A DNA stretch of 64,000 bases from the NCBI RefSeq assembly GCF_032362555.1, contig NC_083525.1:6185501-6249500 (forward strand), written 5' to 3'. The DNA comes from Amyelois transitella. Its lineage: Eukaryota > Arthropoda > Insecta > Lepidoptera > Pyralidae. Of this stretch, positions 14,101-26,400 are shown piece by piece; position 1 is the stretch's first letter; every line of letters starts with the position of its first letter. The notes beneath the pieces are model-generated. The model searched no databases. It saw only the letters and a program-made list of their open reading frames with translations, and was not told the origin of the DNA. A program made the translations under genes and the position numbers.

Positions 14101-15055
14101 GGAAGAAAGTTGTTAATAGTATTTTTTTTTAATAATTTGCTTAATGTATACACAACAGGTTAAAAGCGATAACGTCTAAATTTATATAAACTTAACACTG
14201 TGATCTAGACTGGAACCCCAAAAACATGCAAACACAGCTTAGTAACTATTGTAAACATAATAAATTACATACAAAATTTAAAAAAAACTTAAATCTGGTG
14301 TTGCCAAATTGGTCTTGTGTAAAAAGAATTTGGGGCAATACAGCTGCTGTAAAGGTATGTTTGAACCAGCGAATATCCGAGGTGGAGGATGCTTAAGTAG
14401 GTAATGTTATTTATATTTTTGATTATTATTGTATTCCTTAATAAATTAGTTATGTAATTTTGCAAATAAAAGAAAAAAAAAATGATTTCCAGCTAACAAT
14501 ATAGTGTGGTTGTAATACAAGCAAATTTTCTTTCAGTAAATAGTCGTTTGAACATTGGGTCCCGTGACAGCAAAGAAAAAGATAAATATTGTATTTGCAA
14601 ATATATTAAACTAGATTTTCAGTTCTTTTTTTTACAGAGCATTTAAATTTAAGAGATCCTAAAAAATATGCGAAGTCGAATCGTGTTGAAAAAATTCAAC
14701 AAGATAACTTCCTATTGCGCCTTTGGATCATAAATACGTATATGATTACATATGATACCCGATTTTATTCTGCAAGGCGTGACTCAAGTGTCACATGTAA
14801 GGAATAAGGAACACTAACTAGATCTGAAGTGAATGCTATTCCAAGCCCAGGGAAGGTCAATGTCTGCGGTTTACGACATGAACACATACAAACAATCGTA
14901 AAACGTCTTACAAATCAAACGGGTGATTCACCGAAGCCTATTATAACTGTGCTAATTGCAGAGTTACAAATATAGAAGGCGTAGCTATTTTATTTGGTAG
15001 ACTCCATGCTACCAAAAAGCCACATTAGAAAAAGGCCAGGTCAAGAGTACCGGAA

Positions 15056-15174
15056 ACCGACGAGCTTGCATGAAGACAGTTATGAATGTGGATGAAGCGA
15101 AAGAAGTTTGCAGGGGTCGTGGCCAGTGGAAAGATGTACCCTCCGACGAAAGAGGCGTTATTTTATGGTATGTA
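15056..15174 (+). repeat. SINE-like repeat, family B
   Basis: A fuller copy of the family B repeat: CGAGCTTGCATGAAG, GTGGATGAAGCGAAAGAAG, GTGGAAAGATG and a GGCGTTATTTTATG tail leading into TATGTA. It has the same orientation as the copies near 2.2 and 51.0 kb. Confidence 0.7.
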
Positions 15175-15917
15175 TATTCACACTGACACATTTTAAACTA
15201 ATCAAATCAACGTTTACGAAAAGGTACTCATATTAGCACCGATATTAAGTCGTCAACCAAGAATGCCATCGGATCTTTAATCTCACTCTTTACACAAATA
15301 GATATTTATATCTCATTTGGAATATTTTTTAGCAAGTTATTAGAATAATTACATAGTAAGAAAAAGCTAAGATAAAATAAGGTTGCAACTGGAAATATTA
15401 ATGGTGAAACAAAATGGGTATAACTTACGGACACGACCTTCAGTAATGAAGACACGATCAAGAAGAAAAGAGTGGGATCTCTTAGAGATAAGTATTTGTG
15501 CTGTATTATTTCATGTTTTTGATGTGCTCTCTTAAACAATAAAGTATTTACTTACTAACGCAACTGCAGTAGTTGGTCCCATGTTTTTCAAGTAATCTTC
15601 CAATATATTTAATTAACTGGCCTGTTTCCACTAAACTTAACACCGGTGTTGTTACGTAGTCGCAGTAATTAAGGCCGTTAACCTCGTCCATTACTCCGAA
15701 ACCATTTGTACTATTATGCTGTGTTTATCTATTCTAACAATTCCGTTTCGAAGAAATTACACAGATTTGGAGATCCCGTCTACTTTTTACGTCCACTTTT
15801 ATTATTTGGGATTGTAATTATTAAAACCTCATAAGTTGTAGGCTGTATTGCACCGTAGACTTTGTTAGTTGTTAGGTAATTTTGTGTACGAGTTAAATGT
15901 AGGCTAATACACTTGAG

Positions 15918-16077
15918 GATTCTTCTTTTAGGCGATAGGCTAGCAAGCTGTCACTATTTGAATCTTAATTCCATCATTACGCCATAGAGCTGAACGTGAC
16001 CTTTTCAGTTTTTGCGAGGCTGTTGGCTCTGTCTACCCCGTAAGGGATAAATCAATCGTAATTATATCTATGTATAT
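15918..16077 (-). repeat. GGTAGACAGAG-family interspersed repeat (family A)
   Basis: An inverted copy of the most common repeat in the window. Landmarks are GGCGATAGGCTAGCAAGC, CACTATTTGAATCT, a CTGAACGTG motif, TGTTGGCTCTGTCTACCCCG and a TATGTATATATG end. Plus orientation is defined as the strand reading GGGGTAGACAGAGCC. Confidence 0.7.
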
Positions 16078-19059
16078 ATGTTAAAGACATCATTTAGTAT
16101 TTTATCTTCCCTATTCCGATCGAATGACGTTACAGAAGCAAGACTATACGACAAGAGATCCAGAGCTGATTTAGAAATTTACTACCGAAGATAGCCATGT
16201 CGTCAAAGTTGCAAGTAAATATATAAGTATTGTGATGTTTATCTTTAACACTTCTAAGTACAGAACAGTCTAAGTTGCTACATGATAATGACACTCTATG
16301 TAACAAAAACTCAATAAATCATAATGTATCAAAATATCTTACAATATTCATATTGGTAACATCGATGAAGTTAAGAGTTTGAATTCAAATGCGTAAGAAA
16401 ATAAGGTCAAGGATGGTGTATAGAAGAGAATGGAAATATCGTAACTCCATGTACAGTATGATAATTAAAGTGGCCCACTAATTGATAACAATCAGGTCGT
16501 TCAACTGAGCGCGTTTAATTGCTTTGTTCCCGTCGCGGTACAAAAAGATCGAAACGTTTCGCGAAATTAAGAACGCGGCCAAATGCCCAAAATTGTGTGA
16601 ATTTGGTAGAGAAAGGTTGGTTCATTTATTACTGGGTTTACGTCTCCAAAGATCTTAGCTTTCAGGTACGCTATAGTGTTTCAATAAATGTTATGAATAT
16701 TTTCCTTTGCCTGTAGTGATTACATGGCAGATAAAAAAATCCATGGCACTATCGTACGCTCAGTTTTATTTGTACCATAGGTAAGCACTAATCTCATACG
16801 GTTCAGCACACACCAAGAGTGGTGGTTCCATTATCCCGAACCCACTCATAATCTATATGACACGTTGATATTCCCAAATGTTAAAAGTTGTTAGCAGAAA
16901 GTTAAAGTTTTCTACATGACCAATGAGAATTTGTTTCACACACAATCACTTGTTTAGTCTAGACCGAACGTACAGACCTACATTATGTTTTACAACGTGC
17001 TAACTAATATCCAACAAAAATTACATGTACTTATACACTACGATGTTCACTATAATTTAGTTACAAACTTCTAGACAAATTTATAAGATATATATATAAT
17101 ACGAACCTTTCCACGAAATCTATAAAAATTTTCACAATTTTATAAAAATTGCCCTCTACAGTTAAATTTTTGCAAACCAATGAAATACTACTATACTATA
17201 CAGCAAATGAAAATCACACTGAAGCAGAGTATAAATCGAATAATCTCGTCAATACATACACCGCAGCACACTGACGTCACAAAGATCAGCACAATATGCA
17301 AGCCATATGCCTTGATGGCATTGGACTTGATTGGTCTCTATTATGGTGCATTTGTACCTTTGGATCATCCATACTGAATCGAAATTTCTCTTTCGCATAC
17401 TTTCCTCGGCATCTGCATAATTCGGCAATAAGGAATGACGTTGCTAGAAAAAGCGGTTAAATCCAAAACGACCAAGGACAACTAACCATACACTTATGCG
17501 TACTAGCCATGTACGCCATCGAAGCGACCACGACTACTCCGTAAAGAGTGAGGAAACGGTTCGCTCGCTAAAAACCCTCAATCTATAGCAATATACTTTC
17601 AAGGTCTCTCCTTCGATCAAGTGGACTCTCACATCACTTGAGTGCTGCAGTTGATGATGTAATCAAGATTCTTGAAGGTTGAAAGTACTTATTTATGTCA
17701 TTCGCACTTTCATTGAGAATCTATCCAATGATTTTCTCTTAAATTCTCATCAAAATGTAGGGACATACATACGTATATCGGAATGGAAGAGGTGCGGCAC
17801 CAACCTTTATTTGATCTCTTTTAGTGTATATTTTGTTGCATAAGGTTTAAAACAAATACCCTAATATGAACCCCGTTGTTAATTAGATCTAATTTTACGT
17901 TTTGAAAATGTGATTTCGCAGCTCAATGGACATAGATTGGATAGCCTACATGCCCGACTAAATAGTACAAAATTTGGGAAAACGGGTGCTAAACCTATTT
18001 TCCAAAATTGTGTTGTACTCTTTCGTTGTTTTCCACCCCTCGGAAAGGGGCCCGAAGACAGACGTGCTGATGGAACTATGGTAGTACCCACTACTCTGCT
18101 GACGCCGGGGTAATGCCGCAATGTTATACGGCCCAGTATCCAAACCGATATTATAAATATGAAATTGTTTTGGTTTGTCTTTCACATTAAAACCACTGAA
18201 CCAATTGTCCAAAAAAAGTCCACACAAAAAACAAAACATAAATCAGTCACATACATATAATCTGGTGTACGGAGAAAGACATAGGGTAGTTTGAAGCAAC
18301 CTAGTAAAGCGCTTAATATTAAAATGTGTTTGAAGTCACATAACCATTATTTTTACAATGATAAATTTTTATCCTTGGGAGGCATCGTGGGGCTATAAAC
18401 TGGCTGACATAACGGCACGTCTACTTCGCACCAGACAAGCCCACACATGAGACGTGACGATCATTCTGTTGGCTCATTCATAATAGCAGTAATTATAAGC
18501 ATTCATCATTTATGAATGCTTGCGAAATTCAAATTTATCCAAGTGTTACTATCAAAACAGTTTGGTGAGGCGGACATTCAATGTTGCTCGATAATTTTGG
18601 GCATATTTAAACGGAGTTCAACAGAGTCTGAAACTCTTCTCCGACAGTCGTTTGGCAGAACTATCATATTCGAACCATTCAGCGACAATATATGTAGTTT
18701 GTAGATAACATCTCTATCGACGAAAAAAGCTGAAATCCCGATTTCCCGAACACGAAATATTACCTACAATTATTTTTCAAACGACCATAGAACCGTAAAA
18801 CAACTATTTAAAACTACTATTCTATTGTAAAACTCATATTATATCTAACTATAATGTAGGATTCGCTTTTCATAATAGGTTTCAGCAAAGAAGTCGCATG
18901 TGATGTGCACTTTAGAGGCCAAATTCGCGAGTTGCTTATCAAGGTAGTTAGTCTGCCCAGCTGACAGCCCGCCGGGCCGCTATCGATTGCCGGCGCCCCC
19001 TTGCCACGACACGCACACAACAACGAAAGGGCTGAACACTCGTCTGTGCGTGAACTGCA

Positions 19060-19137
19060 TACATACATACGTAGAATCACGTCTACATCCCTTACGGAGT
19101 AGACGGAGTATATACAGTCTCAAGATTGAAAGGCCAT
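19060..19137 (+). repeat. Family A repeat, 5' fragment
   Basis: It begins with a CATACATACATA microsatellite, then CACGTCTACATCCCTTACGG and a diverged GTAGACGGAG, and ends at AAGGCCATG. The 3' half is missing. Confidence 0.55.
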
Positions 19138-19931
19138 GTTTACCTTTACAAGCTATTTTAATTCAAAATTTTCAGAACACAATATTTTTGCAGGAGGAAA
19201 AAATATCTGGTCGAGGAGACTATTGCATGAGTTGAATGGATAGAGTATATCTGAAAAAAGGAAAGCTTTCCCTGAGTAGAGACTGGACCAAAAATCCCAC
19301 CACTGGGAATAGACCCAATATCAGGAAGTCTTTCTAAGAGCATTTTTTAAGTAAGTACCTCAGGTGAATACAGTTTAGGTATGTCAATGGTGAAATAGTT
19401 ATTTTACAAGTGAATAATCTTGGTCAAATGGATTTATTGATTTTATTTCTCATACAGTTCAGAATGAAGCCATTCAGGTTCCGGAGAAAGCATATTATGC
19501 CAAGTGATACATAAAGAAGAATCTTATTAAAATATTGTATTTTATGTTCAGATGAATATTCAGAAACAGGATCATATTCCTCCTGGTGTGAGTCTTGGTT
19601 ACATACTCACCTTTCTTGAGAGAACACCTTTTGGTCATGATATTGGATGTGGTAATACTATACATCAATAAATCTGTACCTTAATTAGCAGTTAGATAAC
19701 ATAGCATAGTAGGTATTAAACTGTTAGTAGGAATACTGATAAGGAAGTATATTCTATAAATTGCTCATAAATTTAGTCACATAATGAGTTTATGGTAGTT
19801 GTACCTACTGGATGTATGTATAAAGGGTAATACAAATTAATTTATACTTTACTAGATAATTCCTCAACTACAACTTTTAAAATTCCTATTCTGTTCCATG
19901 GCTAAGCCATTAGTTTCAGGTTAAGTTTAGA

Positions 19932-20015
19932 GCGAGCTTGCATTAAGAGAGTTATAAAGATATATGATGTAGTCTCTGTCAATGAATGCCTCCCGGAAAG
20001 AATGATTTTATATAG
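19932..20015 (+). repeat. SINE-like repeat, family B, diverged
   Basis: It retains GCGAGCTTGCATTAAGAG, AGTCTCTGTC and a CCCGGAAAGAATGATTTTAT end. It is shortened and diverged in the middle. Confidence 0.5.
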
Positions 20016-20718
20016 TATTATACCTCCAAATCCTGAGACTAATAAATAACGAATAAATTCCATAATACAAGTTTAAAAAATATAAACTAATATTAGTAAC
20101 TACTAGCAGCTTCTGTCTATCTTATGCATATCAAAAAAAAAGGAAAAAAAAACTTTAACTTCTTTATGAAAGCTGAACAAGTTATGATTGTTTACATTTA
20201 ACATCCAATAAATACTTGTATGTTGATGTGATACTAATTAGCTCATAAAATGTATTTACTTATTATTATCAATGAATTAATTAGTGACACTATTCAAAAA
20301 CATGTTTGTGGTTGAATAGCTATAATAAATTACTTTTTAGCTATTAGTAATTTATTTATTTTATATCCTATTGAGAGAACTAGATTAATTTCTTAAAGTG
20401 TCAGTGTTTAAAAGAGCTAAGGTATAAAATGCTTAGGAAAATAATTTTAGGTACAAAATAGCTAAATATGGTTAAGTTAGTTACCTATGTATGTTATGTA
20501 CCTTCGTTTATTGTTAACTAATTTCCAAATAACTACCCACATTACAGTTATGTTTAGGCAGAATATGAAACATTTTTAAAGAAATCAATTACATGAATTT
20601 TAATGTACAAATCTCATTAAATATTTTTGAAACAAACTATCTTAGACTTACAGCTTTATAGAATTAGACAAATTACTAACTACACATACTTACCTAGTTA
20701 ACATAAATATTTACTTAC

Positions 20719-21000
20719 TTGTTCGTATTTTTATCCAAAGAACATGTAATCCAGATAAACGGCACTTTTAACGAGTCACACACAAAACACAACACTACAA
20801 ATTCCAGGCATTATTTCACAAGAGACTAGCAAAAACCACTGTGTACACCGGTATCTTTATTAAAGACACCAATAATACGTGAATGCTGCCAAAAATGTAT
20901 ACAAAGCGCTAAAATCCATGTAATTCTATAACAGATGTCGATTTATTCATGATTTCGCGTTCCGAAGTAAGCGTATCCACTACGGTAACGATTCGTAAAC
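20719..21000 (-). promoter_or_regulatory. Candidate non-coding first exon and promoter
   Basis: On the minus strand, a CpG-rich block at about 21000-21150 is followed by an initiator-like TTCAGTTT near 21000 and then some 280 bp that end at a strong donor (CAA|GTAAGTA, exon end 20719). The block is visibly richer in CpG than its surroundings. The nearest downstream coding exon on this strand is at 5189, so it may serve the left-edge gene. The transcription start is a guess from the initiator-like motif, and no coding start is claimed here. Confidence 0.33.
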
Positions 21001-22224
21001 TGAATAGATTTTAAGATGCAAGGGACCGGGTGCGGCGCCACTACTAAGCACAACATCAACCAGTTAAACAACGCCCCGCCGCACGCTCCGGCTTCTTTCG
21101 TTCTTTCGATCGACGACGAACGAGCAGGGCCTCAACGAGAACCCTGGAGCCCGATACTAGCAAGGCGAGATTAGTTAGGGATGCGATCTGAGTTTGATTA
21201 ATGGAAGTGGAAAAACTGATTTTTCAAGCCCAAAATATCGATTTTTCAATAGATATGTAGTTCTTAATCGATGCAGGGAATGTTTCATGTTTGAAATTTG
21301 TTATTTAACTTATTTTTAAAGTTTATATATGAAGAAGTATTGGAAGATTTAACTTTATTATGTTATAACACTTTGAAAATAAATGTCTTCTTTCATATCT
21401 GATCTGACTTTGTTTATTAAATAATTGTTATTGTCAAATTCCCTGAACTTAAAAAAAAAACCGATTTTACTGGTAAGATATCAGTTATTAATTTATTATG
21501 TTATCTATCTTGTTTTTCATAAAATGGATTTCTATTTACATTATTAATGCAAACTTGAAAAAAATCTATTTTCTAGGCATTGTTAAGGACTTCGTTTTTT
21601 GTGAATCGATACATTCGCTCACGAACCTGATTTAAAAATCAATGTTTTTCGAGAAAAAATTCCGTTCCTATCTTTCTTTTGGGCTTTTGGGTAAGTAAGG
21701 TAATAAAGAACTGCCAATGTCATGGTTTGAAGTGGAACGAAGTTCCGAAATTGGTCGATGGACATCCCTAGGTGAGATCAAAATATTCAACATAATTGGC
21801 ATTGACAGCAAAGTATAAAGTTGAAGTTGTCAACGTCGTTTGCCGTCAACGTCAGTGTTAAACTTCGAATTTTTTTTTATGCAGTTAAACATTAAAATCG
21901 ATTATGATAATAATATAGTCCTTAAAAATATTGACGTAAAATCACAGATTTAGAAACTTTACTGTGGGTAAAATATATTATCATGTCTATTTTTTTTCCC
22001 CAAAAGTCGAGCCCATAGATTCTCCGTTAACATAGTACCTGCTCGGGAGAGAACACATTATCATAATCACTTTATTTGTAATTTGTATAAGTTTAAAATA
22101 CTTCTTCTTGGTCGTTACCTTTTTCCACTTTCTCGACTCAAAAAGAGAAAAAAAAGGACTAGACAACATACAAATTGTCTAATAGCAATACTATACGTAA
22201 CATGCATACAGCCGGTCTATACAA

Positions 22225-22410
22225 AACGTACAGTGAATTCTTTGATTAGCAGCGACATCTCGTATCGAATAGCTGGAGTATAAATTATTGAGTTTATTAA
22301 ATAGGATTTGATAATATATGTATAGCCTTAAAATACTACTTTAATTCTTGGATTGGCATCGACATCTCGTATCGAATAGCTGAGATATTAATTAGTTATT
22401 CTATTAAATA
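22225..22410. repeat. Degenerate direct repeat, about 75 bp x 2
   Basis: Two units share CGACATCTCGTATCGAATAG and the following AT-rich tail ending in TTAAATAG.ATTTG. They are about 105 bp apart. A third short piece with GATGGCG follows near 22430. This looks like a fragmentary non-autonomous element. Confidence 0.6.
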
Positions 22411-22529
22411 GTATTTGGTATTTTATAGAGATGGCGTTATAAATTCTACTTAATAGTTATTCTTCCTCTAACTAGATGGCGGCAAACAAGAGTGTTTTCC
22501 CACTAGGTGTAAAATTATATATATGTACG

Positions 22530-22672
22530 TACATACATATAGTCAAGTCTATATCTCTTGCGGGGTAGACAGAGCCAACAGTCTTGTAATGACTGATAGA
22601 CCACGTTCAGCTTTTTGGCTTAATGATAGAATTGAGATTCAAATAGTGATAGGTTGCTAGCCTAGCTAGTGA
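22530..22672 (+). repeat. Family A repeat
   Basis: It starts in a CATACATATAG microsatellite-like end, then GTCTATATCTCTTGCGGGG, TAGACAGAGCCAACAG, ATGATAGAATTGAGATTC and AGGTTGCTAGCC. The 3' third is absent. Confidence 0.75.
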
Positions 22673-23407
22673 TTATATGTAGGTATGTACATGTGTAGGT
22701 ATTTTGATTTCTTTAAGCAAACAAGTCTATTTTCCTATATTTCCTTTTATTGCGCTTAGATTTTAAAACGCTTGCGACAATCTGCCTTTTTAGTAGGTGT
22801 TATTCATAATCAGTATAATGTAAACACTACTTCGCTTAAGTTGTTTCAACTCAGTACTTGATTTTATTGCATGTAATAGCCCAGTAAGAGCCCGCTTCAA
22901 TACTTGCGATATTGCGACACCAGGATTGTGATAATATTGGTACAGATATAGGTAGAAACCTTTCTTAGTTCTTCAGAAACTACAAAGGCTACTTTTTTAC
23001 TTTTTAACAAAGACAAAAAGTAGTGAACAGATTTAGTTGATAAAAAACACAAGGCTGGACTTGACATTAATCTTTTTTCCCCAAAAGAACGAAGCGTCGG
23101 GCAAATTGTTGTAAAACTATTTTCGAAATAAAAAAACAACATTGATAATTACAAAAACGATTTAATTAAATATGCACTGAAAAACTTATACAACAGTCTA
23201 AACGAGTAGACTTTCGACAAATCAACTTTGGCAAACAGTAGCGTACAAAAATAAATTTCGGTATTCTCTGAATACGGAACCAAAGCGATATAGTATACCT
23301 ATATACTATGACTAAAAATAAAATTAAATCATAATAGTTGTGCTATACGTAGGAGAGGAATTTGATGTACAGTCTTGTGAGCTGCAACCATAGATAAAAA
23401 TATTTGT

Positions 23408-23461
23408 CTATGCCTGCACCTTGTAGACCCTGGTACACGTGACGTCCTTCGCGGTCATGGT
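23408..23461 (-). CDS. FABP exon 4 (C terminus)
   Basis: Acceptor AG lies at 23463-23462 after CTTTTTC. The exon encodes TMTAKDVTCTRVYKVQA and stops at TAG (23410-23408). It carries Arg127 and Tyr129, the Arg-x-Tyr pair that binds the ligand carboxylate in this family. Confidence 0.93.
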   Translation of the reverse strand, partial: TMTAKDVTCTRVYKVQA

Positions 23462-26400
23462 CTGAAAAAGAGAAAATTATAAATCCACAAATATTAAAAA
23501 AATGTATAGATAAGTATAAATGTTCGAGTATGCATTAGGCAAAGATACAATTTTTTGAATTTGCTAAGCATTGGGGATGAGTATATAAGTATAAGTGTAT
23601 AGGTATATAATATAAGTAGTGCCCTTGTAATAAATTTATCTTTAGTTTAAGTTCATTTTGTTTCCTTAATTTATAAAATATATAAATAAAATACCTAATA
23701 AATAAACAATGCAAATTTTTGAATTTTTTGTAAATTGACCTCTTCGCAGTAAATCACTGACTACTAACCGATTTTGATGAAACTTAGTTTTTGTACAGTT
23801 TCAATATAGGGAATGGGCACAGACTACGTTTTGATAATTCCTATGGCAACGGGACATACAGAAATTTAATCATACGGGAACAAGAGCCCGCGGCGCGAGC
23901 GGACTTGAGTACGAAAGCTAGTATTTCATACTTTTACTTGACACTTGGTACCTTTCGTGCATTACTACTAAATACTTAAAATCTCAGCCCTTGAAGAGAC
24001 AGAAGGTAGACTTACAGCCTTCAGCTCCTCAGGTCCAAACTCCCTCACGTAGGTGACCTCCACGCCGTCGGGAGACTTCTGCACCTGCTTCAGAACGTTG
24101 CCGTCCAGCGTGTACACTGACTTCACCTGGAAACAAAAGGTAAGAAATCAATTTTATTAAAAGTCACGTGCAAATTTATAGAAAAGGACTTTAATACAAT
24201 AGGACCACTCCATCTCTTATCCTTGGATGTCGTTAAAGGCGACTAAAGAATAAGTTTATAAACTTGGAATTCTTGTTATAGGCGATGGGTTAGCTAAATC
24301 ACTATTTAAATCTCAATTCCATCATTAAGCCTAATAGCTGAACGTGGCCTGACATTCTTTCAAGACCGCTGGCTCCGTCTACCCAGCAAAGGGTTATAGG
24401 CGTGATTATATGAATTAATCTATACAACAGTCAAGAGTTTTTTTATTAATCAACCAAAATTACCGTGAATAGTGACCTAAATGCGATTAAAGGCAGGTGT
24501 ACAATTAAAATAAGTAGGTAGCTGATTTAAAACTTTCGCGATGCATTTTCGCTATTTATAAATATGTACTAAAGTTATAAAATGCGCATGTAACGTACCT
24601 TTATTTTATCTCGGACATTTTGAATCATTCTACGTGTAATTAAACGCGCACATAACCGATCGTTACGTGCGCGTTTAATACCTGTAGTATATATTTATAA
24701 ATAGTTAAATAAGTAGGTACCTACATACATACATACATATAGTCACGTCTATATCCCTTCCGGGGTAGACAGAGTCAACATTCTTGAAAAGACTGACAGG
24801 CCACGTTCAGCTTTTTTGCTCGATGATAGAATTGAGATTCAAATAGTGACAGGTTGCTAGCCCATCGCCTAAAAGAAGAATCCCAAGTTTATAAGCCGTT
24901 GATAAGGCGACTAAGGGATAGGAAATCCCTTAGTCGCCTTAAATAAGTTGGTGATTGGAATAAAAGGTACTAGCCACGGCGTCGTGCATTCCTTTATAAC
25001 GCTTAAAGGATTTTCATAATCGGTTCAGTATTTACAAACGAACAACTGCAAAAACGTCGTAAAATTTAATAGACAACAAAACGTGTTTATGCCTCTTAAA
25101 TTGTATAATTAGATTTAAGTGATGTGACGTCAATAAGTGATACCTTGTATCCAATTTTGAAAATAAATCTATTCTCACACGGTGTTTATAGAATAGATTT
25201 ATGGCACCAATACAAAAAAGAATAGGACCACTCCATCTCTTTCCCATGGATGTCGTAAAAGGCGACTAAGGTAAGCCTCAACATGTCACTACATGCAGGA
25301 ACCTCACCTTAGCACCGTCAGCTCTTTCCTCATCGATCTCCTGGCCAGGCACGAACTTGGCTTCGGTGGTCTTGAAGGTGGATGACGTCACTAGGTTGTA
25401 AGTGTCCCCCTCCTTCTTCAGCTCCACTGTGGGGGTGACAGCGTTGGCGGCCTTGCGCGTGATGAGGCCCACGCCTGGAAACGAACGGATTTTTATTTAT
25501 TTATTTGTTTTGGTCATTGTACTTATAATATAACACAATTTGGCTATAGTTACGTCGTCTGGTCTTATGCTGACAATCGAGCCAGTGACTATTTGGTTAA
25601 TCTTTAATGAATAAATATATAATAGCTGAACATGGCCTATCAATAATTACAAGACGTGATTATATGTATGTATGTTAATATTCAAGTAAAGGTTTCTTGG
25701 GATTGTTTTGGGCGATGGGCTAGCAACCTATCTAGCACCACAAATTAAATCTCAATTAAATCATGTTGAAGTTATCCAGCTTCGGTGTTTCTATTGTAGC
25801 ACCCATCCCTCGTGGTGGCCTTCGAGACTGCTGGCTCTGTCTACCCCGTGAGACGTGGTAAATGTCTGTATTCAGGGCTTCCTGTCACCTGATTTTTATG
25901 ACGCCACCGGAGTACAAGATACGAAATGATTATGGAATCAGCCACCGTTACAGATAGAACTGCAGTTAAATCAACCAGTTTTACACACACAGGCATATCA
26001 AGTTTTTATCCCTTGGAATAGACAGATCCAACGACCATAGGATAAAAATAACACATTCAAAGTAAGGCATATTAATATTTATGGACATTGGAGTCAACTC
26101 GTGGACAATGATAGTCACGTTTTCATTCCAAAAAAGCTTAACGACTAACCGCGAACTATGGTTAAGTCAGAATAATATAAATTCCAACTAAGTTCACAGG
26201 TCGCCATTGTTTTAACTGTTACCGCTTCCTTTCTATTGTTACTGACATGTTTGTGGAAATACCGTCTAACTTGACAACCAATCTCAATAACCGACAATCA
26301 TAGGTTGATTCATAGAAATTAAAACTACTGAAAGGACAGGTCAGAGATCTAACAGAGCTGTATTGAATTTTAATAAAATAACACGTAAAATGTGGTTTTA

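Larger units (their letters stand above)
5190..20718 (-). other. Long non-coding stretch, probable first intron of the left-edge gene
   Basis: About 15.5 kb of AT-rich sequence shows no exon I can defend. It holds interspersed-repeat fragments (near 15.06, 15.92, 19.06 and 19.93 kb) and scattered short open frames that look random. If the GC-rich block at 20.7-21.1 kb is the first exon of the left-edge gene, this whole stretch is its intron. Otherwise it is partly intergenic. Confidence 0.4.
21190..23400. other. Non-coding stretch between the putative promoter and the FABP gene
   Basis: AT-rich sequence with a degenerate direct repeat (22225-22400), one family A repeat (22530-22672) and no convincing exon. 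The part nearest 23400 is likely the 3' UTR of the fatty-acid-binding protein gene on the minus strand. The sense strand there has an ATTAAA-type poly(A) signal candidate at 23166-23161. Confidence 0.4.

Noticed and set aside
16519..16716. Basic open frame that could be a coding exon
   Set aside because: No acceptor/donor pair and no recognisable motif. It is short enough to be chance in this composition.
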